Assembly (NCBI GenBank): GCA_024280895.1
Contig: JAJRPI010000038.1
Location: 1-41,277 of the forward strand
DNA length: 41,277 bases
From: Alphaproteobacteria bacterium
GTDB taxonomy: Bacteria > Pseudomonadota > Alphaproteobacteria > Rhizobiales > JAKIUO01
Direction of reading: 5' to 3'
The notes under the pieces are model-generated. The model saw only the letters and a list, made by a program, of their open reading frames with translations. It was not told the DNA's origin and did not search any database. Numbering within the stretch: position 1 is the stretch's first letter; every line of letters begins with the position of its first letter. Position numbers and translations under genes: made by a program. Positions 28,215-36,787 of the stretch are shown here, one piece after another.

Positions 28215-31200
28215 TCAACTGCCCTTCTTGCCCAGCAGCTTGCCCAGCAGTTTTGATTTCAGCGGACTTTTCTCGCGCTTGCGTATTTTGGCTTCTTCAT
28301 CAAACAAGTCCCACAAATTGGTTCCTTCTGTTTGATGGGTCTGTTCTCCAAGAACAGCCAGTTCAAATTCGGATTTAGGCTGAAACAAAACCGGATCTTT
28401 CATAGATTCCAAATCCACCTCGATCGCCACCAGATTGCTGCGTGCCCGCTGCACCCAGGGATGAGCCTCGGGCAATTGACGTTCCAATATTTCCAGCGCC
28501 CGACGTGCGTAAGGTTCCGCCTCATCACAGCGCCCCGATATCTTCAACAATAATGAAAGATTATTGAAGTCCCGGGCAATCGTATGATGCTCAAGGCCAA
28601 AATTGTTCTCGTCAATTTTCAAGGCACGGCGATATAGTGTTTCCGCCTCGTCAAAGCGTTCGGTCTCGCGCAATAGATCGGCGAGGTTATTGAGCGTCGT
28701 TGCCACATTTTGATGTTCGGGCCCAAGGGTTTTTTCAAAAATATCGATGACCCGGCGCATCGCTGGCTCGGCCTCTTTCAGGCGATTGGTCGCCTTCAGC
28801 AGCAAGGCAAGATTATTGAGATCGCGCGCCACACTTGGATGATTTGGCCCATAGTAAAGCTCATCAATCCGTAAAGCGCGGCGTTTCAATATTTCCGATT
28901 GCCCATATTCACCTCGGTTCTCTTCAAGTAATACAGCAAGATTATTGAGATTGGCCGCAATATCTGGATGATCTGGCCCAAGCGTGCGTTCATCAATCAA
29001 CAATACTTTATGAAACAAGGGTTCAGCCTCAACATGGCGGTCAAGGGTCACAAGCAGTTTGGCCAAAGCTTCCATGTCGCGCGCCACATAAGGATGCTTT
29101 TCGCCATAAAAACTTTTATCGATGGCCAGAGCACGGCGATAGAGGGGCTCCGCATCCGCCCCTTGATCGCTTTGCTCATATAACTGCCCCATGCTATTGA
29201 GAATAATAGCAATATTGACATGGTTGCGGCCGAAATTTTTAACATTTATCTGCAAGGAACGATGATACAGGGCCTCTACATCATCGTCACGGCCCATGGC
29301 CTGAAACAATTGTCCAAGGTTAAACAAATCGCGCGCCACATTGCCATGATGGCGCCCCTTGCGATTTTCGTCGATTTTGAGCGCTTCCATAAACAAGGGT
29401 TCCGCCTCAAACAAGACCTCCTTGTCCTGTAACGTCGCGGCCAGATTATTAAGCGATATGGCAACATTTTCATGATTGTCACCATAGGTGATTTTATTGA
29501 TCTCAAGGCCTCGACGCAGGAGTTTTTCCGCCTCATCCACATCTCCGCGCGCCTTTAAAAACAGGCCTGCCTGATTAAGTAGAATGGCCACTTCGCGCCC
29601 GCCCATACCGGCTTTTTGCTGCGCTGATTTCGGCATTGAAAGCTCACCATTTTCGGGGATATGCTCAAACAGGGCCATGGCATGAGGCAAAAGCTGCTCG
29701 CAACGCGGCCAGGAAGCGGCGACACCAGGATCATTTTCTTCCCCTGCCCCACCTGGAAAAGCTTCTGCAAGCAGTCCGGTCGCCAATCCCGCCATCGCAT
29801 CATCATGGCTTTCTTCAGCAAGCCGTGCGCGCATCATTTCTTGCACAAGCCAATGAACGCGCAAGCCGGGTTCGCCGCCCTGCATCTCCACCTGCGTCAA
29901 CAATCCCATATCAACGAGCGCTATGATCACATCCGCCAGATCTTTTGGATCTATGGAAAAAATGATCGGGGCTGCAGCAGTAGTCTCATCGCCATCAAAA
30001 AGGGCAATAGAGCGGCTTACATGGCTATTGAAATTGCGCGATGAATGAGAACAGGTTGTACTGGAAGCCGACAGCGTCCCTGGGAAAGTTGGCAACGAGA
30101 CCTGAAACAGATCAAGAGGAATATTGTCGGGGGCATAAAAAGCCATGACGCCCATAAGAATGGATGCCAAAGGCAGCGGCCCGACATTGTTTTCAATATC
30201 GCCCTTTACGATCGCATCAAGGGCCAGATTAAAGGCCACATACAAACTGTCAGAATGTTTCCACGGCACGTCAACAAGGCGAGGGCGCTCGCTCATCATC
30301 ACATTGAACATTTTATGATAAGCATTCAATCGCAGATTACGGGTCTTGCAATAGCTCCCAGCCAGCCTCAACGAAAGTGGCAGATAGCCAAGTTCACTGG
30401 CCAGGCCACTCGCCAGTTCAGGATCATTTTCTCCCGACAGATTACCCAGATACCAAACAGCAAGTTCCGGCGAAAAAACATCAACATCGACTTTTTGGTG
30501 ATAACCGTAAAGATCAGCCCAACGGGTGGTAATCAAAACTTCGGCACCCTCGCGCGGCACCAGATTTTCCAGTTCGCGATTAGTTGCCACATTATCGTAA
30601 ATCAACAGCCACGGCTTATCATAGGGCCGCGTCTCAAGCGCTTCAATTACCATTTTGGCGGCACCTTCGCGGCTCTCAATCGCATGCACGGGCGGCGACA
30701 GGCGTTCACCCAGATCGATCAGCCCTTGAACAATGCTGGAGCGATCGCCAGCCGAAATCCACCAGACACCGGTATAGTTTGCCCGTTGACGCCAGGCGAA
30801 CTCGCGCGCCAGGGTCGATTTGCCAATACCGGCCAATCCGCTGTCGCCCTTGGCGACTTCTTGCGTATTGCTCAAAATGGTTGGTGTCCCGGGCTTGGGC
30901 GCACTTGCTCCCGTCATCTCGGTAATCAGATTATTACGACCGGTAAACCAGCGGTCATAATGAATTTCAGGATGCAGGATCGTGGTTTTGACCAAGTGAT
31001 TTCCCTGCGGCAAGGGCGGCATAAAATCAAGCCGCGCCTTATTGCTGGAACCCAGCGTTTTAAGCACGGTCTCGGCAACTTTGCGGGCATCTTGCTGCTG
31101 CAAAATAGGCACGAGGTCGGTAAAGGCGATATTTGCCAGCTTTCCGCTGGCCCGGCAACTGTCAACCCGGAACATGATCAAGCGCTGCTTTTTGTTGAGC

Positions 31201-31466
31201 GGATCGCCTTTAATGACCTCATGGGCTTCTCGCAAGCAGGCTTCATTGCTCAAAAATTCGCTCGATAAAAGGGCCACCATTTTTGTCTGGCCCTCAAGCG
31301 CGTCCTCGATCAGGTGCAAGAAATCTTGATGCTGATAGAACTCGTCCTGCAAGGTGATTGTACGCCCCTGCATTTCGATCAGGCCAGCAATCCACGCAGC
31401 GAGGTCTTTGTTCTCAACCGCACGTGAGATAACAAAATCTGAATATGTGCTTTTTTCGTGGAGCAT
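28215..31466 (-). CDS. TIR-NB-ARC-TPR protein (NLR-like STAND ATPase, candidate anti-phage)
   Basis: A 1083-residue multidomain protein. Residues 8-115 form a TIR domain ('DFVISRAVENKDLAAWIAGL', 'LLSSEFLSNEACLREAHEV'); E80 fits the catalytic glutamate of NADase TIRs. Residues of about 170-420 form an NB-ARC/STAND NTPase: Walker A 'GLAGIGKSTLA' (210-220), Walker B 'WLLIYDNV' (286-293), 'VLITTRWADL' (310-319) and 'LGYLPLSLRLAG' (the GLPL-like motif). A winged-helix-like part follows ('GLRVHWLVQEMMRARL', 535-550). From about 623 to 1015 there are about nine 42-residue TPRs of the kinesin-light-chain type ('NNLAxLLxxxxxxxEAEPL..RAL.ID'). In the STAND model TPRs sense, NB-ARC oligomerises and TIR degrades NAD; this is inference here. 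ATG 31466. Confidence 0.88.
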   Translation of the reverse strand: MLHEKSTYSDFVISRAVENKDLAAWIAGLIEMQGRTITLQDEFYQHQDFLHLIEDALEGQTKMVALLSSEFLSNEACLREAHEVIKGDPLNKKQRLIMFRVDSCRASGKLANIAFTDLVPILQQQDARKVAETVLKTLGSSNKARLDFMPPLPQGNHLVKTTILHPEIHYDRWFTGRNNLITEMTGASAPKPGTPTILSNTQEVAKGDSGLAGIGKSTLAREFAWRQRANYTGVWWISAGDRSSIVQGLIDLGERLSPPVHAIESREGAAKMVIEALETRPYDKPWLLIYDNVATNRELENLVPREGAEVLITTRWADLYGYHQKVDVDVFSPELAVWYLGNLSGENDPELASGLASELGYLPLSLRLAGSYCKTRNLRLNAYHKMFNVMMSERPRLVDVPWKHSDSLYVAFNLALDAIVKGDIENNVGPLPLASILMGVMAFYAPDNIPLDLFQVSLPTFPGTLSASSTTCSHSSRNFNSHVSRSIALFDGDETTAAAPIIFSIDPKDLADVIIALVDMGLLTQVEMQGGEPGLRVHWLVQEMMRARLAEESHDDAMAGLATGLLAEAFPGGAGEENDPGVAASWPRCEQLLPHAMALFEHIPENGELSMPKSAQQKAGMGGREVAILLNQAGLFLKARGDVDEAEKLLRRGLEINKITYGDNHENVAISLNNLAATLQDKEVLFEAEPLFMEALKIDENRKGRHHGNVARDLFNLGQLFQAMGRDDDVEALYHRSLQINVKNFGRNHVNIAIILNSMGQLYEQSDQGADAEPLYRRALAIDKSFYGEKHPYVARDMEALAKLLVTLDRHVEAEPLFHKVLLIDERTLGPDHPDIAANLNNLAVLLEENRGEYGQSEILKRRALRIDELYYGPNHPSVARDLNNLALLLKATNRLKEAEPAMRRVIDIFEKTLGPEHQNVATTLNNLADLLRETERFDEAETLYRRALKIDENNFGLEHHTIARDFNNLSLLLKISGRCDEAEPYARRALEILERQLPEAHPWVQRARSNLVAIEVDLESMKDPVLFQPKSEFELAVLGEQTHQTEGTNLWDLFDEEAKIRKREKSPLKSKLLGKLLGKKGS

Positions 31467-31752
31467 TTATATCCGAACTTCCTTGCAAAGGACCATTATT
31501 CTTTTAAGAAAAAGAACCGATATTGGCTTTTGCAAGTCCGGCTCTTGTCACATTTTAATTCAAGATCAAAAACAGGTTTCCACTTTCAAAGCCCAGCTTA
31601 GTCCAGCAGCATCGAAAAAGCAGAAAATAATCTGGATCCCCCTTCATCCCAACAAAATACACACCACAAACAAAACCATCGATTGCACTTGGCGTGAATA
31701 GTCATTAGCGATCAATTAGATCCAAATTCTGTCCTTTTTGCATTAAATTCTA
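31467..31752. other. Gap between the ParA pair and the TIR gene
   Basis: About 285 bp, A/T-rich, without a convincing gene. It should hold the promoter of the TIR-NLR gene (minus strand): AAGGAAG lies about 13 bases before the ATG at 31466. I cannot identify a clear -35/-10 pair. Confidence 0.45.
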
Positions 31753-32118
31753 TTATTCGACGTAGTTGCGCGTTCTTGTTTCCGCAAAAGCCCTGCCGAT
31801 TTCCTGTTCATTTGTCGGGCAAAGCGCCAAGGCAATCTTGATAGCCTCAGCCAAATCAACCTGCTCACCGGTCTGACGGCGAACAAGTTCCATAATTTTC
31901 TCGCCATATTGCCGATCAACGCCATCAAGTGTCACGCTAATTTCTCGTTTCTCCCCACCCAGCTGCTCCAAAGGCTCGTCTTCATCATCGTCGAACAGCC
32001 CCGACAGAATATCTTCTGGATCCGGCCCGGTATCCTTTTGTGGAACGCGCGTCTTTAGCGCCTCAAACAAAGCATCATCCATATCTGTGGTTCGATTGAG
32101 GCGCTTTTGCTTTGCCAT
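31753..32118 (-). CDS. Small acidic partner protein of the ParA-like ATPase
   Basis: I do not recognise this 121-residue protein. It has a basic start ('MAKQKRLNRT'), a very acidic middle ('LFDDDEDEPLEQL'), and a C-terminal part with one predicted strand ('EISVTLDGVD') followed by two helices ('EKIMELVRRQTG', 'DLAEAIKIALAL'). That strand-helix-helix order resembles a ribbon-helix-helix DNA-binding fold (tentative). It lies 26 bp downstream of the ParA-like gene, with GGAG well spaced before its ATG, so the two form an operon like small plasmid-type partition cassettes in which a RHH protein replaces ParB. Confidence 0.65.
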   Translation of the reverse strand: MAKQKRLNRTTDMDDALFEALKTRVPQKDTGPDPEDILSGLFDDDEDEPLEQLGGEKREISVTLDGVDRQYGEKIMELVRRQTGEQVDLAEAIKIALALCPTNEQEIGRAFAETRTRNYVE

Positions 32119-32144
32119 AAAAACTCCGAATTCGGGTTATGCCG

Positions 32145-32726
32145 CTATTTTGGTGTGGATACGATATCATAGACAACCTGGGAGAGCTCCAGTCTTGCAG
32201 CATTGCCAAGCGCCGCATACCCCTGCAGAAAGAGATATTCATAGTCAGACATGTAGGACAGATGGTGTGGCAAAGGTGTGCCGCCGACCTTGGCAGCTTT
32301 CTCCATCAGATTCTGGGAATGACCCTTGCGCTGATCGACATGATTAAACAAAAGATAGAGCGGCAGATCGGGCCGGCAATATTTAGTCAGATATTCGATG
32401 GTCTCCTGGGTACTCAACAGATTGGGCGGGGCTGTCTTGGTGACCATGACAACCCGATCCGAGATATCAGCGGCCTTGACCTGCTTTTTATTGAGATTTG
32501 GAGCCGTATCGATCAGCACATAATCAAAGCCCTTGGCTTTTGTGGTGATTTCGATATTGGTCTGGTTGTTGGCTCGCAGATAATATAAAAACCGAGTGCT
32601 CGTTTTCTGGCTATCCATATCGATAATACCAACACGCTCACCAGCGCGCTCCAATGTCAGAGCAACACCCAATGTGACACTGGTTTTGCCAACACCACCC
32701 TTTTGATTCATAAATGAAATAATCAT
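32145..32726 (-). CDS. ParA/MinD-like ATPase
   Basis: A 193-residue P-loop ATPase with the deviant Walker A motif 'MNQKGGVGKTSVTLG' at residues 7-21, the motif 'GIIDMDSQKTST' (usually DxDPQ) and 'YVLIDTAPNLNKKQ' (Walker B). It is short for chromosomal ParA and lacks an N-terminal DNA-binding extension, like the small ParA proteins of type Ib plasmid partition or of cargo-positioning systems. It is the first gene of a two-gene operon with the small acidic protein. The ribosome site is weak. A TATAGT -10-like box exists upstream on the minus strand but no clear -35. No parS-like iterons are evident. Confidence 0.85.
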   Translation of the reverse strand: MIISFMNQKGGVGKTSVTLGVALTLERAGERVGIIDMDSQKTSTRFLYYLRANNQTNIEITTKAKGFDYVLIDTAPNLNKKQVKAADISDRVVMVTKTAPPNLLSTQETIEYLTKYCRPDLPLYLLFNHVDQRKGHSQNLMEKAAKVGGTPLPHHLSYMSDYEYLFLQGYAALGNAARLELSQVVYDIVSTPK

Positions 32727-32943
32727 TTTACTACGCTAACCCACATTCATTTTTGTTGATTTTTTATCACTCTACTATACGAAAACCGCCAATTCAACGC
32801 AGGTTTATATGTTTGGGTACTTCAATACATGACCGGTGCAAAAATGAACCTATGAAAAAATCGAGGCATCATCGTGTTGACGCCTTTCAATGATTGCAGA
32901 TCCCATATTGCCAGAAACACAAGCTGCACGAATTGGCAGGCTA

Positions 32944-33747
32944 TCACAGATGCCTGCCAAGGTCGGTGATATTCACAGATTTACCGTTAAGGGGATTATT
33001 CTTGTCCCAGCCGTAATTGATGGTGGTAAAACGCGGGGCCAATGCGTCATAAATCATCAAGCGGCCAATCAATCCATCTCCAAGCCCGATCAGCTCCTTT
33101 AAAACCTCCATCGCAGCCAGCGTTCCCATGACCCCGACCACCGCTCCAAGGATACCTGTTTGCGAACAATTAGGGACACTATCGTCGCTTGGCGCTTTAG
33201 GAAACAGGCAGCGATAGCTGGGATTTGGATCGCCCGTCGGCCCATTTTCAAACGGTTTAAACAGGCTCAATTGCCCATCGAATGGGCCAACAGCGGCAGA
33301 AACCAGCGGTTTTTTGGCCAAAAAACAGGCATCATTGACGAGATAACGCGTCGCAAAATTATCTGACCCATCTACCACAAGATCAAATTGTTGCAATATT
33401 TCCAAAGCATTTTGTGCATCGAACCGCACTTGATGGGCAATCACCTTTACATGGGGGTTGATACGTTCAATCGCCTTTGTGGCGCTCAATGTTTTGGCGG
33501 ACCCCACCAGATCGGTTGCGTGAATGATTTGGCGCTGAAGATTGGACAAAGACACCACATCATCATCGATAATACCGAGCGTTCCGACCCCAGCCGCTGC
33601 CAGATAGCAAAGAACCGGCGACCCCAGCCCCCCTGCTCCCACAACGAGCACACGAGCTTTTTGAAGTTTTTGTTGTCCAGGGCCGCCTACATCCTTGAGA
33701 ATCAAATGGCGCTTGTAGCGGCTTATTTCCTCATCTGAAAACGACAT
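32944..33747 (-). CDS. moeB: HesA/MoeB/ThiF-family E1-like adenylyltransferase
   Basis: E1-like enzyme that adenylates the C-terminal glycine of a ubiquitin-like sulfur carrier (MoaD, ThiS or a cysteine-synthesis carrier). The 267-residue product has 'RYKRHLILKDVGGPGQQKL', the nucleotide site 'VLVVGAGGLGSPVLCYLAAAG', 'DDDVVSLSNLQRQIIH' and 'DLVVDGSDNFATRYLVNDAC', all standard. The structural zinc site is degraded: CYRC is 'SYRC', and the later CPxC is 'NPLN', leaving one of four cysteines. The gene starts at the base after the cysK stop (TAA 33750-33748, ATG 33747), so the two are coupled. The symbol moeB is by similarity; the true carrier is unknown. Confidence 0.82.
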   Translation of the reverse strand: MSFSDEEISRYKRHLILKDVGGPGQQKLQKARVLVVGAGGLGSPVLCYLAAAGVGTLGIIDDDVVSLSNLQRQIIHATDLVGSAKTLSATKAIERINPHVKVIAHQVRFDAQNALEILQQFDLVVDGSDNFATRYLVNDACFLAKKPLVSAAVGPFDGQLSLFKPFENGPTGDPNPSYRCLFPKAPSDDSVPNCSQTGILGAVVGVMGTLAAMEVLKELIGLGDGLIGRLMIYDALAPRFTTINYGWDKNNPLNGKSVNITDLGRHL

Positions 33748-34779
33748 TTAGACATCCCCATCCACTTTTTCATCGGCAAACAATGCGGTCGAGAGATATC
33801 GATCGGCACTGGACGGGGCGAATGTTACAATATTCTTGCCCGCAAATTCTTCCCTGGTCGCCAACATCATGCTTGCAGCCACATTAGCTCCAGTTGAAAT
33901 ACCGCCGGCGATGCCTTCGATTTTGGCCAGTACGCGGGCGGTATCAAAAGCCGTCTCATCAGGAATAGTCACGACCTCATCGATCAATTCCATGTCCAGA
34001 ACATTGGGCACAAAACCAGCACCTATACCTTGTATCTTATGAGGACCGGGCGGGTTGCCAGACAATATGGCGCTGTTTTCGGGTTCCACGGCAATCACCT
34101 TTAAATCACTCTTTTTGGCCTTTAGTGCCCGCCCACAACCAGTAATGGTGCCACCTGTACCAACACCTGCGACCAGCACATCGACGCTCCCCGCCGTATC
34201 GCGCCAGATTTCCTGCGCTGTTGTTTCTTCATGCACCAGCGGATTGGCCGGATTGGCAAACTGGCGAGCCATAATGGCCCCGGGAATTTCATTGATCAGC
34301 TCTTCGGCGCGCATGATCGCGCCTTTCATGCCCTGCGATGCCGGGGTCAGAACCAGTTCCGCGCCCAGATGGGTCAACAACTTACGCCGCTCGACACTCA
34401 TGCTTTCAGGCATTACCAGAACGAGATTATAGGCCCTGCGAGCGCACACAAAGGCCAGAGCAATACCGGTATTGCCAGACGTTGGCTCAACGATAACCGA
34501 GCCTGGTTTAAGCTCACTGGTTTCCTCCAACGCATCTATCATCGAGACGCCGATCCGATCCTTGACGCTGGATAACGGATTGAAAAACTCCAGTTTCAGC
34601 AAAATATCAGCATGAATACTGGTGGCGTGCCTTAACTGAGAAAGGCGCACTAATGGCGTATTGCCAATGGTCTGGCTGATATCATCGTAAATACGCCCTC
34701 GGCCCCAGTCTCCCACCTTGTTGATGGTCGAAAGGCCCGCCCGAACGGAGGGATCATTTGGCGGCGTTTGATTGGTCAT
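33748..34779 (-). CDS. cysK: Cysteine synthase (O-acetylserine sulfhydrylase)
   Basis: PLP enzyme that makes cysteine from O-acetylserine and sulfide. The 343-residue product has 'IYDDISQTIGNTPLVRL', the PLP-lysine motif 'NPLSSVKDRIG' (Lys73), 'EPTSGNTGIALA' and 'VAGVGTGGTITGCGRALK'. About 28 residues precede the usual CysK N-terminus ('MTNQTPPNDPSVRAGLSTIN..'), an extension not needed for the fold. The next gene is the E1-like moeB homologue with no intergenic base, hinting that sulfur may be delivered as a carrier thiocarboxylate, as in the CysM-CysO system, rather than as free sulfide (inference). Confidence 0.93.
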   Translation of the reverse strand: MTNQTPPNDPSVRAGLSTINKVGDWGRGRIYDDISQTIGNTPLVRLSQLRHATSIHADILLKLEFFNPLSSVKDRIGVSMIDALEETSELKPGSVIVEPTSGNTGIALAFVCARRAYNLVLVMPESMSVERRKLLTHLGAELVLTPASQGMKGAIMRAEELINEIPGAIMARQFANPANPLVHEETTAQEIWRDTAGSVDVLVAGVGTGGTITGCGRALKAKKSDLKVIAVEPENSAILSGNPPGPHKIQGIGAGFVPNVLDMELIDEVVTIPDETAFDTARVLAKIEGIAGGISTGANVAASMMLATREEFAGKNIVTFAPSSADRYLSTALFADEKVDGDV

Positions 34780-34950
34780 GGCAGTTTTCCAGATGAGTTA
34801 TCGCGGATCATTCTATCAGTCTGATTGCAGCCTAACCCAAATACAAGACAATCTCAAAATAGTGATGTCATTGCGCCAAGAAACGGGTCGACATTCATAA
34901 TGAGACGTCTCTAATGAAACCAGCAACATCACAGAAAAAGCGACCATAAT

Positions 34951-35877
34951 ATGCCGCCAAAGACCGAAACAAACAAAGTCATGACCCCGCTGGAATGGGG
35001 CTTCTTGCTGATCTTGTCCCTGCTTTGGGGGGGATCTTTTTTCTTTACCGGCATTGCCGTTCGCGAACTACCCACATTAACAATCGTCGTCTGCCGCGTT
35101 GGACTGGCGGCATTAATATTATATTTGATAATGAGAATCAAAGGCCTGCAATTTCCTCGCTCACGCGCCGTCTGGGGCACCTTTGTTGCAATGGGCGTTT
35201 TGAACAATGCCATACCGTTCAGCCTCATCGTCTGGGGCCAATCTTATATCACATCTGGCGCCGCCTCCATTCTCAATGCCACCACGCCTTTGTTCACCAT
35301 CATCATCGCCCACTTTTTGACCAGTGATGAAAAAATGACGAAAAGCCGCCTGTTTGGCGTATTCGCGGGGCTGATGGGCGTGAGTATCATGATTGGCGTT
35401 GATGTTCTGCACACGATGAGCGGCAATGCTCTTGCACAACTCGCCATTCTGGGGGCTGCCCTCTCTTATGCTTTTGCTGGGATTTATGGTCGGGTATTCA
35501 CGAAAATGGCGCTTCATCCGGTGACCACAGCCACAGGTCAGGTCACCGCATCGACCCTCATGCTGGCACCCATTGCACTCTATATTGACAAGCCCTGGAC
35601 ACTATCAACTCCCACTCCCCAAACCATTGCAGCACTGTTCGGGCTGGCGGCTTTGTCCACCGCCCTCGCCTATATCCTCTATTTCAAAATACTGGCATCT
35701 GCCGGGGCGACAAACCTGTTGCTGGTGACGTTCCTCATACCGATCAGCGCCATTATTCTTGGCATCGGCTTGCTGGATGAAAGCTTACTGCTCCAACATT
35801 TAGCAGGCATGGCAATGATTGGCGTAGGACTGGCCGCTATTGATGGAAGAATATGGAATTTCAGAAGTACTAAATAA
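34951..35877 (+). CDS. EamA/DMT superfamily exporter
   Basis: A 308-residue inner-membrane protein with about ten hydrophobic helices arranged as two EamA halves ('LLILSLLWGGSFFFTGIAV' begins the first; 'LAQLAILGAALSYAFAGIYG' the second). The drug/metabolite transporter family exports amino acids, nucleosides or other metabolites; the substrate cannot be told. The ATG at 34951 lacks a strong ribosome site; an ATG ten codons further in is possible. It is divergent from cysK, with about 170 bp between them. Confidence 0.87.
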   Translation: MPPKTETNKVMTPLEWGFLLILSLLWGGSFFFTGIAVRELPTLTIVVCRVGLAALILYLIMRIKGLQFPRSRAVWGTFVAMGVLNNAIPFSLIVWGQSYITSGAASILNATTPLFTIIIAHFLTSDEKMTKSRLFGVFAGLMGVSIMIGVDVLHTMSGNALAQLAILGAALSYAFAGIYGRVFTKMALHPVTTATGQVTASTLMLAPIALYIDKPWTLSTPTPQTIAALFGLAALSTALAYILYFKILASAGATNLLLVTFLIPISAIILGIGLLDESLLLQHLAGMAMIGVGLAAIDGRIWNFRSTK

Positions 35878-35936
35878 AATATACAAATATATACCAACCA
35901 AATAAAATATAATTAAAATTTACACTTTAGTTAAGA

Positions 35937-35971
35937 GGTAATATTATACATAATACACACGCGTTATTACC
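35937..35971. promoter_or_regulatory. Inverted repeat in the A/T-rich leader of the CXXCH gene
   Basis: GGTAATA (35937-35943) and TATTACC (35965-35971) flank an A/T-rich core with 'ATTATACATAATA', about 30-60 bp before the ATG at 35999. It could be an operator or promoter region; it resembles no site I can name. Confidence 0.35.
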
Positions 35972-35998
35972 TGGCAACTCCATAGTCAGGAGAATTAA

Positions 35999-36286
35999 AT
36001 GCTGAACAAAACAACCGCAGTCATAAGCTCAATCCTCGCAATAGCCCTCTTTGCTCTATACTCTGTATCCGCATCGGCCCACCCGGTATTTGCTCAAAAA
36101 CACAATATGAGATGTTCTGGATGCCACATTACCCCGATCACCGATGGCGCCCTCAACAGCAATGGCTGGTCGTTTAAGAAAAACGGCTATAAATTTCCAA
36201 ACTGGCGGGATCCGGGAAATGGGAATGGCAACAGGAACGGCAACCAAAATTGCATAAAAATCGGCAAAATTACTATTTGCCAGTAA
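35999..36286 (+). CDS. Small secreted c-type-heme-like (CXXCH) protein
   Basis: A 95-residue protein. The signal peptide 'ISSILAIALFALYSVSASA' is followed by a mature part of about 68 residues starting 'HPVFAQKHNMRCSGCHITP'. CSGCH is a CXXCH heme-attachment motif, preceded by a histidine. The rest is 'NSNGWSFKKNGYKFPNW', then a Gly/Asn run 'DPGNGNGNRNGNQNC' and 'IKIGKITICQ', with two more cysteines that could form a disulfide. No conventional cytochrome c methionine loop is visible, so the sixth heme ligand is unknown. AGGAG precedes ATG 35999. I do not recognise a named family. Confidence 0.7.
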   Translation: MLNKTTAVISSILAIALFALYSVSASAHPVFAQKHNMRCSGCHITPITDGALNSNGWSFKKNGYKFPNWRDPGNGNGNRNGNQNCIKIGKITICQ

Positions 36287-36334
36287 GATCCAGCTCATCG
36301 CTTTCAGACGGATGTCGTTTGTGAGGGAATGATG

Positions 36335-36787
36335 TCAGGATCCGGTCGAGCCAAATCCGCCAGCGCCGCGATCGCTATCGTCGAGTTCAATGACAAGAGA
36401 AAACTGCGCTGTTGTAACAGGGGCGACAACCATCTGCGCGATACGCATGCCGCGGGTGATCTCGAATGGCTTGGAGCCATGATTGATCAACAGCACTTTG
36501 ACCTCACCGCGATAGTCGGCGTCAATAGTGCCAGGGGCATTCAAAACGGTGATCCCGTGCTTGAACGCAAGACCCGAACGGGGGCGAATTTGCGCCTCAT
36601 ACCCCGCTGGCAATGCCATCGCAAACCCGCCAGGCACCAAGGAAAATTGCCCTGGCGCCAGCACCAGGGGTTCATCATCAAGAACAGCAGCTTGCAAATC
36701 AGCCCCCGCAGCCTGATCCGAATGATAGGTAGGTAATTGCAATCCCTCAAAGTGAGGCAGTGGTTTGATCTTTATCGCGACGCTCAT
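36335..36787 (-). CDS. dut: Deoxyuridine 5'-triphosphate nucleotidohydrolase
   Basis: Trimeric dUTPase that hydrolyses dUTP to dUMP, preventing uracil incorporation into DNA. The 150-residue product contains the conserved motifs in order: 'AGADLQA', '[12 protein letters not shown]', '[14 protein letters not shown]', 'RIAQMVV' and the C-terminal P-loop-like '[11 protein letters not shown]'. The ATG (36787-36785) overlaps the coaBC stop in an ATGA, so dut is translated from the coaBC message; this coaBC-dut pairing is common in proteobacteria. Confidence 0.96.
   Translation of the reverse strand: MSVAIKIKPLPHFEGLQLPTYHSDQAAGADLQAAVLDDEPLVLAPGQFSLVPGGFAMALPAGYEAQIRPRSGLAFKHGITVLNAPGTIDADYRGEVKVLLINHGSKPFEITRGMRIAQMVVAPVTTAQFSLVIELDDSDRGAGGFGSTGS

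Noticed and set aside
30045-31268. Long plus-strand open frame of 407 codons
   Set aside because: It lies entirely antisense to the TIR-NB-ARC-TPR gene, has no domain signatures and has an odd His/Gln/Arg-rich composition, as expected of a shadow frame.
23042-32726. Prophage or integrated conjugative element
   Set aside because: No integrase, transposase, phage structural gene, flanking tRNA or attachment-site repeat is visible, despite the accessory look.
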